In this document: positions 6,655 to 14,500 of the stretch, piece after piece
Layout: the number at the start of each line of letters is the position of its first letter
Numbering within the stretch: position 1 is the stretch's first letter
Assembly (NCBI GenBank): GCA_017860085.1
Contig: JAFNAJ010000015.1
Location: 1-14,789, forward strand
Reading direction: 5' to 3'
DNA length: 14,789 bases
DNA from: Acidobacteriota bacterium
GTDB taxonomy: Bacteria; Acidobacteriota; Vicinamibacteria; Vicinamibacterales; JAFNAJ01
Notes under the pieces: model-generated
The model's input: only the letters and a program-made list of their open reading frames with translations
The model's database searches: none
Told to the model about the DNA's origin: nothing
Program-made: the position numbers and the translations under genes

Positions 6655-7776
6655 GTGGCCGTCGTAGACCGCCGCATTCTGCACATCGACATGGATGCGT
6701 TCTACGCGTCCGTCGAGCAGCGCGACAACGTCGCGTTGCGCGGCAAGCCCGTCGCCGTTGGCGGCGACCCGCGCAGCCGTGGCGTGGTGTGCGCGGCCAG
6801 CTACGAGGCCAGGGCGTTCGGCGTCCGGTCGGCCATCCCGATGGCCCGCGCGGTGCGGCTGTGCCCCGGTCTCGTCGTGGTGCCGCCGCGGTTTGCCACC
6901 TACCGCGCCGTGTCAGCCGAGGTGTTCTCGCTCTTCCGCGACGTGACCCCGCTCGTCGAGCCGCTGTCGCTGGACGAGGCGTACCTCGATGTGACCAACA
7001 ACGCGTGGCGCGAGCCGCTGGGAATCAGCGTCGCGCGGCGGCTGAAGGCGCTCATCCGGGAACGAACCGGCCTCACCGCATCGGCGGGGGTGGCCCCCAA
7101 CAAGTTCCTCGCCAAGATCGCCTCTGGCTGGCAGAAGCCCGACGGTCTCACGGTCATCCCGCCCGCTCGCGTCGAGTCGTTCCTCCAGCGGCTGCCCGTC
7201 GATGCCCTGTGGGGCGTCGGACCAGTGACAGCTCGTCGCCTCAGGGCCCTGGGCATCGAACGCCTCGTCGACGTCAGATCGACTGACGCTGACGCACTTC
7301 GTCGGGTGGTTGGCAGCCAGGCCGACTGGCTCTGCCAACTCGCCTCGGGCATCGACCCACGCCCGGTCGAGCCCAACCGCCCCCGAAAGTCGATGGGATC
7401 AGAGGTGACCTTCCCGACCGACCTGACCGATGTGGAGGCGATCGTCCACGAAGTGGAACTGATGGCTCGTCATGCGGCTCGCTGGCTGGCGCGGCGGGAC
7501 GCGCTGGCCCGAACCGTCACGGTGAAGCTCAGGTACGCCGACTTCACCACCGTCACCCGGTCCGACAGTCACCGCGTTCCGACACGTGACGCCGATCAGA
7601 TCGTCGCGCGAGCGCAGGGCCTGGTCCAGCGAACCGAGGCGGGACGGCGGCCCGTGCGACTCGTGGGCGTGAGCGTGCACAACCTCGTCCGGCCGGGTTC
7701 GGCCCCCGGCCCCGCCACCTGGCTTCCCTTCGACCTGGACGGGTCGGCTTGCGGGACCCCCGCGGATTCGGTGTAG
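6655..7776 (+). CDS. dinB: DNA polymerase IV (Y-family translesion polymerase)
   Basis: DNA polymerase IV copies past damaged bases, working on DNA in the cytoplasm without proofreading. The 373-residue product has the full Y-family layout. The palm motif ILHIDMDAFYASVE is at 8-21 with D12 as metal ligand, and SLDEAYLD at 105-112 supplies D107 and E108. The steric-gate position is Y17. GVAPNKFLAKIAS is at 145-157. The helix-hairpin-helix thumb motif LWGVGPVTARRLRALGI is at 185-201. The little-finger domain starts near RKSMGSEVTF (244-253) and ends near RLVGVSVHNL (335-344). The tail TWLPFDLD (355-362) may be a degenerate clamp-binding motif, since a canonical QLxLF is not seen. The GTG start at 6655 is the only one that keeps the first beta strand intact. 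The next gene follows after 94 bases. SOS control is common for this gene, but no operator is recognised here. Confidence 0.97.
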   Translation: MAVVDRRILHIDMDAFYASVEQRDNVALRGKPVAVGGDPRSRGVVCAASYEARAFGVRSAIPMARAVRLCPGLVVVPPRFATYRAVSAEVFSLFRDVTPLVEPLSLDEAYLDVTNNAWREPLGISVARRLKALIRERTGLTASAGVAPNKFLAKIASGWQKPDGLTVIPPARVESFLQRLPVDALWGVGPVTARRLRALGIERLVDVRSTDADALRRVVGSQADWLCQLASGIDPRPVEPNRPRKSMGSEVTFPTDLTDVEAIVHEVELMARHAARWLARRDALARTVTVKLRYADFTTVTRSDSHRVPTRDADQIVARAQGLVQRTEAGRRPVRLVGVSVHNLVRPGSAPGPATWLPFDLDGSACGTPADSV

Positions 7777-7779
7777 AAT
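7774..7779 (+). promoter_or_regulatory. Candidate -10 (TAGAAT) of the RRM gene promoter, overlapping the dinB stop
   Basis: TAGAAT differs from TATAAT at one base, and its first three bases are the dinB stop codon. A weak -35 candidate TTGCGG lies at 7749-7754, with a long 19-base spacer. Transcription would start near 7786 and give a leader of about 85 bases. The AT content stands out against the surrounding GC-rich DNA. Confidence 0.45.
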
Positions 7780-7839
7780 CGGGCGCACTCTCCGGCACCG
7801 TGACCGAAACGCGCGCAGCAGCCCCTATCGCCGACAGGA

Positions 7840-7853
7840 CTCGTCTGAACGAG
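7840..7853 (+). promoter_or_regulatory. Small leader hairpin before the RRM gene
   Basis: CTCGT and ACGAG form a 5-bp stem around a CTGA loop, ending seven bases before the ribosome binding site (AGAGGAAG, 7861-7868). It could modulate translation, for example in feedback by the RNA-binding product. The stem is short, so this is tentative. Confidence 0.25.
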
Positions 7854-7870
7854 GTACGTCAGAGGAAGCA

Positions 7871-8431
7871 ATGCCCGTCCGCTTGTTCGTAGGCAACCTG
7901 CCCTACGACGCCACCGAACCAGAGCTCCGGGAGCACTTCGGCGTCGTCGGACCACTCTCGTCCGTGTTCATCCCGGTAGACCGTGAAACCGGCCGACCGC
8001 GTGGGTTCGCGTTCGTCGAGTTCGCCGATCCCGCCCATGGGCAGGACGCCGTCGCGAGGCTGAACAACCAGCCGTTCAAGGGACGCAACCTGTCGGTGAG
8101 CGAAGCGCGTGCCCGAGAGAGCCGTCCCGGCGGCCCGCCCCCGCGGTTCGACCGGCCCCCGCGGCCGTTCAATCCCTCGGGCGGCTTCGCGCCGGCCGCG
8201 CCGGCGCCGGGCGACGCCCGCCCTCGCCGCGAGTTCGGGCCCGATCGGCCAAAGGCGGGCAAAGCCAAGCCGTTGAAGTTGCGCCGGGAAGACAAGCCGA
8301 CTGGCCCCATCCCCGTCCGTGGCGGTGGCCGGATCTACGCCGTCGACGACCTCGAGGACGAGGGCGACGAACTGCCGTTCGACCCGTTCGCCAAAGAAGA
8401 GGCCGACGACGAGGACAAGACCGACGGCTGA
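7871..8431 (+). CDS. RRM-domain RNA-binding protein with disordered, acidic C-terminal tail
   Basis: The 186-residue cytoplasmic protein begins with a single RNA recognition motif at about 3-80, of the kind found in bacterial and cyanobacterial Rbp proteins. RNP2 is LFVGNL (5-10) and RNP1 is RGFAFVEF (44-51), so the aromatic residues that stack on RNA bases are all present. The remaining 105 residues look disordered. They comprise an Arg/Gly/Pro-rich stretch (about 83-125), a Lys/Arg-rich patch (about 126-146, KAGKAKPLKLRRED), RGGGRIYAVDD (150-160) and a strongly acidic end (EDEGDELPFDPFAKEEADDEDKTDG). The ATG has a strong ribosome binding site, AGAGGAAG, four to five bases upstream. The gene appears to have its own promoter in the end of dinB. 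It meets the ABC exporter gene tail to tail, 12 bases away. Its RNA targets are unknown. Confidence 0.93.
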   Translation: MPVRLFVGNLPYDATEPELREHFGVVGPLSSVFIPVDRETGRPRGFAFVEFADPAHGQDAVARLNNQPFKGRNLSVSEARARESRPGGPPPRFDRPPRPFNPSGGFAPAAPAPGDARPRREFGPDRPKAGKAKPLKLRREDKPTGPIPVRGGGRIYAVDDLEDEGDELPFDPFAKEEADDEDKTDG

Positions 8432-8447
8432 CGCGACAGGCCGTCAG
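8428..8447. terminator. Hairpin spanning both convergent stop codons
   Basis: CTGACG (8428-8433) pairs with CGTCAG (8442-8447) around an 8-base loop. The left arm holds the TGA of the RRM gene and the right arm holds the TGA of the exporter gene on the other strand. It could act in both directions. No T-tract follows and an overlapping alternative stem (GACGGC/GCCGTC) exists, so the call is weak. Confidence 0.3.
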
Positions 8448-10267
8448 GCCGGCTCCAGCTCCTCGCCGGGATTGACGAAGCGATTGCGCACAATCCGGTA
8501 CTGCTTGTCGTACAGCTGGCGATACCGCCCGCCGACGGCCAGCAACTCCTCGTGGGTTCCCCGCTCGACGAGGCGTCCGTCCTCGAGCACCAGGATCTGG
8601 TCCGCAGCCTGGATGGTGGACAGACGATGCGCGATGACGAACGTCGTCCGCCCGGCCCGCAGGGCAGCCAGGCCGTCCTGGATCAGGGCTTCGCTCTCGC
8701 TGTCGAGGCTCGACGTGGCCTCGTCCAGAATGAGAACGGCTGGGCTTGCGAGGATCGCGCGGGCGATGGCGACGCGCTGACGCTGCCCGCCAGACAGCCT
8801 CACCCCTCGCTCCCCGACCACCGTTTCGTACCCGTCGGTGAAGCGCTGGACGAACTCCTCGCAGTGCGCCACCCGTCCCGCTGCCCTGACTTCGTCGAGC
8901 GTCGCGTGCGGTCGCGCATAGCGGATGTTGTCGGCAATGGTGCCGTCGAAGAGGAAGTTGTCCTGCAGCACGACGCCGAGGTGCGCCCGGTAGTCCCGCA
9001 ACTTGACGTCCGACAGCTCGTGGCCATCGACGACGATGCGGCCAGCCGTTGGCCGGTTGAACGCCATCACCAGCCCAATGAGCGTGCTCTTGCCCGAACC
9101 ACTCGCGCCGACCAGTGCGGTGGTCGACCCGGCCGGAGCCACGAACGAGACGTCCTTCAGCACGGGCACGCCCGGCTGATACTCGAACCACACGCGCTCG
9201 AACTCGATCTCGCCCCGCACCCGGTCCAGCGAGCCTCGCCGCTCGTCACCGGCATCCTCGGGCGTCACGGCACGAATCTCACGGATGCGATCGAGCCCGG
9301 CAAACGCCTCGGTGATCTGCGTGCCGATTGACGCGATCTGCACGATCGGCGCTGCCACCAGCCCGGTGAAGAACACATACATGACGAAATCGCCGAGCGT
9401 CATCTGGCCGTCGATGATCGCCCCTCCGCCGACGATGATCATGACGACCCCGATGAGGCCAACCACGACGGTCGAGGCGGCGGTGACAGCCGAGACGCCC
9501 GTGATCGACGTGGCGATGTTGCGCAGCAGTTTGTGGACGCCGTGTGCAAAGACCCGTCGCTCGCGTGTCTCGGCGGTGTAGGCCTTGACGATCCGGATCC
9601 CCCCCAGTGACTGGTTCAGGCGGCCCGTGACGTCCGCGTTGATCCGCCCCCGTTCCCGGAACAGGGGCCGCAGCCGTGCGAACGCGTACGCCATGACCCC
9701 GCCGAAGGCGCCGAGAATCACGAGCGTGATAGCGGTGAGCCGCCAGTTCAGGTAGAACAGCACGCCCAGGGCCAGAGCTGCGGTGACCAGACCGCCGACG
9801 AGTTGCACGAGCCCGGTGCCCACCAGGTTGCGAATGCCCTCGGCATCGGTCATGACCCGGGAGATGAGCACGCCGGTCTGCGTGGAGTCGAAGTAGCGAA
9901 CCGGCAGCCGCGCCACATGCCGCTGCACGTCGCGCCGCATCTCGGTGATGGCCCGCTGCGCCGCCACCCCAAGTACCTGCGACAGGGCAAACGACGTCGC
10001 CGACTGAACGATCGTGGCGGCGCCCCCCGCCACGGCCAGCGGCACCAGCCACTCATGTCTTCCCTTGCCAATGACGTCATCGACCAGGAACTTCGAGGTG
10101 CCGGGCAGCACCAGTCCCGCCAGCCGGTTGATCAGCATCAGCCCGAGCCCGATCGTCAGTCGGCCCCGGCGCGCCCAGACGAGCGACCGCGCCTCGGTCC
10201 ACGCCGACGACCAGTTGACCGGGGTCTTCGTGGCACCGCCCGATGACGGCGACGACGCGCCTGCCAT
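8444..10267 (-). CDS. ABC exporter half-transporter (MsbA/MdlB-type, fused membrane and ATPase domains)
   Basis: This is an inner-membrane ATP-driven exporter that acts as a homodimer or heterodimer. The substrate cannot be assigned, with lipid, drug or peptide all possible. The 607 residues comprise a six-helix transmembrane domain (about 35-335) and an ATPase domain (about 350-590). Hydrophobic stretches are near 37-55, 72-98, 148-172, 174-195, 260-283 and 292-315. Walker A GASGSGKS is at 387-394, with the Q-loop in VVLQDNFLFDGTI, the exporter X-loop VVGERG, signature LSGGQ (491-495), Walker B VLILDEATSSLDSES (511-525) and the switch His H547 in IAHRLS. All catalytic elements are intact. 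The frame is open upstream to 10477, but homology and a ribosome binding site region (AGGTAG) favour the ATG at 10267. It starts four bases after the cyclophilin gene stop, so the two are almost certainly one operon. Confidence 0.94.
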   Translation of the reverse strand: MAGASSPSSGGATKTPVNWSSAWTEARSLVWARRGRLTIGLGLMLINRLAGLVLPGTSKFLVDDVIGKGRHEWLVPLAVAGGAATIVQSATSFALSQVLGVAAQRAITEMRRDVQRHVARLPVRYFDSTQTGVLISRVMTDAEGIRNLVGTGLVQLVGGLVTAALALGVLFYLNWRLTAITLVILGAFGGVMAYAFARLRPLFRERGRINADVTGRLNQSLGGIRIVKAYTAETRERRVFAHGVHKLLRNIATSITGVSAVTAASTVVVGLIGVVMIIVGGGAIIDGQMTLGDFVMYVFFTGLVAAPIVQIASIGTQITEAFAGLDRIREIRAVTPEDAGDERRGSLDRVRGEIEFERVWFEYQPGVPVLKDVSFVAPAGSTTALVGASGSGKSTLIGLVMAFNRPTAGRIVVDGHELSDVKLRDYRAHLGVVLQDNFLFDGTIADNIRYARPHATLDEVRAAGRVAHCEEFVQRFTDGYETVVGERGVRLSGGQRQRVAIARAILASPAVLILDEATSSLDSESEALIQDGLAALRAGRTTFVIAHRLSTIQAADQILVLEDGRLVERGTHEELLAVGGRYRQLYDKQYRIVRNRFVNPGEELEPA

Positions 10268-10271
10268 CGCG

Positions 10272-11435
10272 CTACCTGGCTCCCTGCTCGAGACGCACGC
10301 GACGCACCTCGATGCGCGTTCTTGGCGTTTCGGCGTCCACGGGCACCTGCTCGATCGCCGCGACGACCTCGAGTCCGCGCTCCACCTCGCCAAAGACGGT
10401 GTACTTGCCGTCGAGCCCAGGCGTCGGCGCCAGGACGATGAAGAACGACGTGGTGGCGCTCGCGGGATCATCGCCACGCGCCATTGAGAGCGTGCCCCGC
10501 AGGTGCTTCGTGTCGCTGAACTCGGGCGCCAGCGTGCCGACGGCGGCTTTCTGGCGCGGCGTGAGCGGCGCGGTCCGCGTGGTGAGCGATCCGCCCTGCA
10601 CGACGAAGCCGGGGACGACGCGGTGAAACGCGGTCGCGTCGAAGACGCCGAGTTCAGCCAGCCGCAAGAAGTTCCGAACGTGCCCGGGAGCGCGGTCGGG
10701 GAAGAACCTCAGCGCGATCTCGCCCATCGAGGTCTCGATCACCGCGCGATACGTCGCCAGGTCCTCGACGGATGTCGAGAGGAACGGCAGGGGCTCCGGG
10801 GCCGGCTTGTCGCGGATCGTAGCCGACCGGATCTCGATGCGGTCGACGATCTTCCCGTTGGCGTCGACCGCCGCTTCAGAGATCTGCTGGGCCACCTCGA
10901 TCCCCTCGACCACGCGGCCGAAGAGGCTGAAGGCCCCGTCGAGTACGGGCTGGTCGGTGATGCAGATGAAGAACTGAGCTCCCGCGCTGTTGGGACGTCC
11001 GGGCACGACGACGGCCGACACGGCACCACGGGTGTGCTTCTCGTCGCTGATCTCGGGGGCGAGCACACCGAGGCCACCCGTGCCGTACGACTCGCGCCTG
11101 GCGGCGTCGCGCGACAGCGGATCGCCGCCCTGGATGATCCCGTATTTCACGGCGCGGTGGAACGTCGTCCCGTCGTACGCCCCCTCGCGCGCCAGCTTGA
11201 TGAAGTACCCGACGTGGTTCGGGGCGCGCTCGGGCAGCAGATCGATGACAATGACGCCGCGGGCGGTGTCGAGCACGGCCTGCTTGCCTTTCATCTGGTC
11301 GAGCGACAGGTCCGTGGTGAACGGTGCCTGGGCCGCCGGCTCCCGTCGGGCTGCCTGGCCGAGCGCGGGTGACACGCTCGCCGTGACGAGGAGGACGACA
11401 GGCACACAGAGTCGAGACACGTGCGGGAGTCTCAT
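10272..11435 (-). CDS. Secreted tandem cyclophilin-type peptidyl-prolyl cis-trans isomerase
   Basis: Cyclophilins speed proline isomerisation during protein folding, here outside the cytoplasm. The 387-residue product has a signal peptide at 1-27 (MRLPHVSRLCVPVVLLVTAS then VSPALGQ). Two cyclophilin domains follow, at about 52-208 and 229-385. Domain 1 has TFHRAVKYGIIQGGD (91-105) with catalytic R94, and AGAQFFI (151-157). Domain 2 has AFHRVVPGFVVQGGS (269-283) with R272, and ATTSFFI (327-333) in which the usual Gln before FF is Ser. Most bacterial cyclophilins have a single domain of about 160-190 residues, so the duplication is notable. The two halves are clearly diverged. An ATG at 11459 would add eight residues and has AAGGA upstream, so the start is uncertain. 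The open frame further upstream to 11807 is antisense to the peptidase gene. It leads an operon with the ABC exporter. Confidence 0.93.
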   Translation of the reverse strand: MRLPHVSRLCVPVVLLVTASVSPALGQAARREPAAQAPFTTDLSLDQMKGKQAVLDTARGVIVIDLLPERAPNHVGYFIKLAREGAYDGTTFHRAVKYGIIQGGDPLSRDAARRESYGTGGLGVLAPEISDEKHTRGAVSAVVVPGRPNSAGAQFFICITDQPVLDGAFSLFGRVVEGIEVAQQISEAAVDANGKIVDRIEIRSATIRDKPAPEPLPFLSTSVEDLATYRAVIETSMGEIALRFFPDRAPGHVRNFLRLAELGVFDATAFHRVVPGFVVQGGSLTTRTAPLTPRQKAAVGTLAPEFSDTKHLRGTLSMARGDDPASATTSFFIVLAPTPGLDGKYTVFGEVERGLEVVAAIEQVPVDAETPRTRIEVRRVRLEQGAR

Positions 11436-11502
11436 GGGAATGAGTGTCCTGACGCGCATGATAGCAGGGTCCTTGAGTATGATCCGTCCTGAGGAGTTGA
11501 CC
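11436..11502. promoter_or_regulatory. Short divergent promoter region between the cyclophilin and the M1-M28 peptidase
   Basis: Both outward genes must be driven from these 67 bases or from within the neighbouring coding sequence. On the plus strand TATGAT (11478-11483) is a good -10 candidate for the peptidase gene, followed by GAGGAG (11491-11496). On the minus strand TATCAT (11463-11458) is a -10 candidate for the cyclophilin gene. The two are 14 bases apart. I find no convincing -35 for either. Confidence 0.4.
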
Positions 11503-14500
11503 GTGATCGCCCATCGCCGCCTGCGTTCCCTTCTCATCGTTGTCGGGCTGCTCGTGTCTGGCGCCGGTGCCGCCGCACAGGACCTCGTGCGCCACGACCT
11601 CACGATCGTGCTCGAGCCGGCGAGCCATCGTCTCAGCGTGACCGACGCGATGACGCTGCCGAGCGGACTGCAGCCGGGCGGCTTCCTGCTGAATGCGAGG
11701 CTCCAGATCACCGACGCGAAGCCGGCCATCGAGGCCGTGCCGCTCGGCGACACGACCCCCTTCTTTGGCAACAACGGCACGGCCAACGTCGACCCGTCTC
11801 GCGTCAAGCGCTACCGATTCGTGAAGGAGCCGACAGACGGCCGCGTCCGCGTTACGTACAGCGGCGTCATCGACTTCGCGCTCTCGGCCCAGAAGGAGGA
11901 GTACACGCGAGGCTTCCGCGAGACGATCGGCCTGGTCGGCCCTGAGGGCGTGTACCTGGCGGGCAGCACGTTCTGGTACCCCCACCTGTCGAGCGGGCTG
12001 GTCTCGTTCACGATGCGCGCCACGGGGCCCGACGGCTGGCATCTCATCAGCCAGGGCACGGGCACGTCGCGCGGCGCGGGCGGCGACGCCCGCTGGGAGA
12101 TGACCGGCCCGAGCGACGAGATCTACCTCGTCGGCGGCCCACTGCGCATGTGGCGCGAGAGCGCCGGCGCCGTGGACGCGCTCGTGTACCTGAGGGCCGA
12201 CGAGCCGGGCCTGGCGCAGAAGTACCTGGCCGCCACGGCCCAGTACCTCGAGATGTACCGCTCGCTCATTGGACCGTATCCCTACACGAAGTTCGCACTG
12301 GTCGAGAACTTCTGGGAAACCGGTTACGGCATGCCGTCCTTCACGCTGCTCGGCTCAACGGTGCTCCGGTTCCCGTTCATCCTCACCTCGTCGTATCCGC
12401 ACGAGATTCTGCACAACTGGTGGGGCAACGGCGTGTTCGTCGACTACGCCAGCGGCAACTGGTGCGAGGGACTCACCGCGTACCTGGCCGACCACCTGAT
12501 CCAGGAGCAGCGTGGAAAAGGGGACGAGTACCGTCGGGCGACCCTGCAGAAGTACCGCAACTACGTCAAGGCCGAACGCGACTTCCCGCTCACCGAGTTC
12601 CGTTCGCGCGAGAGCGCCGCGACCGAGGCCGTTGGCTACGGGAAGACGCTGATGACGATGCACATGCTGCGAAGGAGGCTGGGCGACGAGAGGTTCCGCA
12701 CGTTCCTCGCACGGCTCTGGCGCGAACAGCGTGGCAAGCAGGCATCGTTCGCCGATCTCCAGCGGACGGCGGAGTCGTTGGCCGGCGAGTCGCTCGCCAC
12801 GTTCTTCACCCAGTGGGTGACGCGGCCCGGCGCACCTGTGCTCGGCGTCGAGGAGGTCGTCGCCCGCACAGATGGCGACCGCCACGTCGTCGAGGGCGTG
12901 CTGTTGCAGCGGCAGGAGGGACCTGCGTACGTGCTGGATGTCCCGCTGGTGGTCCAGACCGCGCGCGGAAGCGCGCGCCACGTGGTCACCATGACCGGTG
13001 CACGGCAGCGGTTTTCGGTGCCAGCCGACGGCCCTGCGCAGGCGCTCGTCGCCGACCCCAGATTCGACGTGTTCCGGAAGCTCGATCCGCGCGAGACTCC
13101 TCCGTCCATCGGGCAGATCTTCGGGGAGGCGCGCGTCACCGCCGTGGTGCCAGCCGGCGCCACTCCTGCAGAGCAGAAGGCGTATCGGGACCTCGTGACG
13201 AGCTGGCAGAGCGAGAACCACGACGTCGAGATCGTCGACGACAACGGTCTGGGGTCGATCCCAGACGACCGATCGGTCTGGCTGCTGGGACGCGAGAACC
13301 GGCTCGCGCGCCAGTTGATGCAGGGGTACGAGTTGCTGCGTGTGTCGGAGGACGGGGCAGCGTTTGCCGGCGAAGTCGTGCCGTTCAACGGTCACACGAC
13401 GGTGGTCACGCTCCGGCACCCCGGCAATGTCGAGAAGGCCGTTGGGTGGATTGCCGTGGATCCACCGGCAGCGTTTGCCGGCGTCGCCCGCAAGCTGCCC
13501 CACTATGGCCGCTACTCGTACCTCGGCTTCGAGGGAGACGAGCCGGTGAACACGGTGAAGGGCGAGTGGCCGGCCACCGACTCGCCGCTGCGCGTCGACC
13601 TCCGACCGCGGGAGTCGCGCGGGGTGGCCCTGCCGCCGTCTGGTGTGCCGGCTGAGCGGCCCCTGATCGACCTGCCGCCCGTCTTCTCGGAACAGGCGCT
13701 CTCGGAACACGTGCGCTACCTGGCGGCCCCCGAACGTGAAGGTCGCGTGCCTGGCTCCAAGGGACTCGAAGCAGCGGCGACCTACGTCGCCGAGCGCTTC
13801 AAGAGCGCGGGACTCGAGCCCGCCGGTGATGGCGGCAGCTACTTCCAGCGGTTCACGATCGCCAGCGGACCCGACGGCACGCCTGTGCAAACGGCCAACG
13901 TGATCGGCGTGCTGCGCGGCAGCCGCGCGGAGTGGGCCAGCCAGACGGCGCTCGTCACCGCCCACTACGATCACCTGGGTCGGGGGTGGCCAGACGCACG
14001 CGCCGGCGATGCGGGCACCCTGCATCCCGGCGCTGATGACAATGCGAGTGGCGTCGCCGTGTTGCTCGAGCTGGCGAGGGTCGTCGCCGGCGGCGAGCGT
14101 CCGCCGCGTTCAATCGTGTTCGTGGCGTTCTCGGGCGAGGAGATGGGCGTCGCGGGCGCGACGCATTACGCGACCCATCCGGTGGGACCGCTCGACAAGG
14201 TGATCGGGGTCATCAACCTGGACACGGTGGGTCGCCTGGGCGGCGGCAAGGTCGCCGTCCTCGGCACGGGAACGGCAACCGAGTGGCCGCACATCTTCCG
14301 CGGGGCCAGCTTCGTGACCGGCGTCGAGAGTTCGAGCATCGCTGGGTCGTACGAGGCCTCCGATCAGCGCGTGTTCATCGAGCGTGGCGTCCCGGCCGTG
14401 CAGGTGTTCACGGGCCCTCATGCGGACTACCACCGCCCCACCGACACGGCCGACAAGGTCGACATCGCCGGGTTGGTGAAGGTGGCGACGCTCGCGCGCG

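Noticed and set aside
10268..10477. N-terminal extension of the ABC exporter
   Set aside because: It overlaps the cyclophilin C-terminus and encodes Arg/Ser-rich sequence. The ATG at 10267 fits the family length.
11460..11807. Upstream extension of the cyclophilin frame
   Set aside because: It is antisense to the M1-M28 peptidase, and the signal peptide begins at 11435 or 11459.
12150..13655. A 501-codon plus-strand frame, and a 556-codon minus-strand frame at 12355-14025
   Set aside because: Both are alternative frames of the M1-M28 peptidase gene. They are Arg-rich with no motifs, whereas the true frame holds every catalytic residue.
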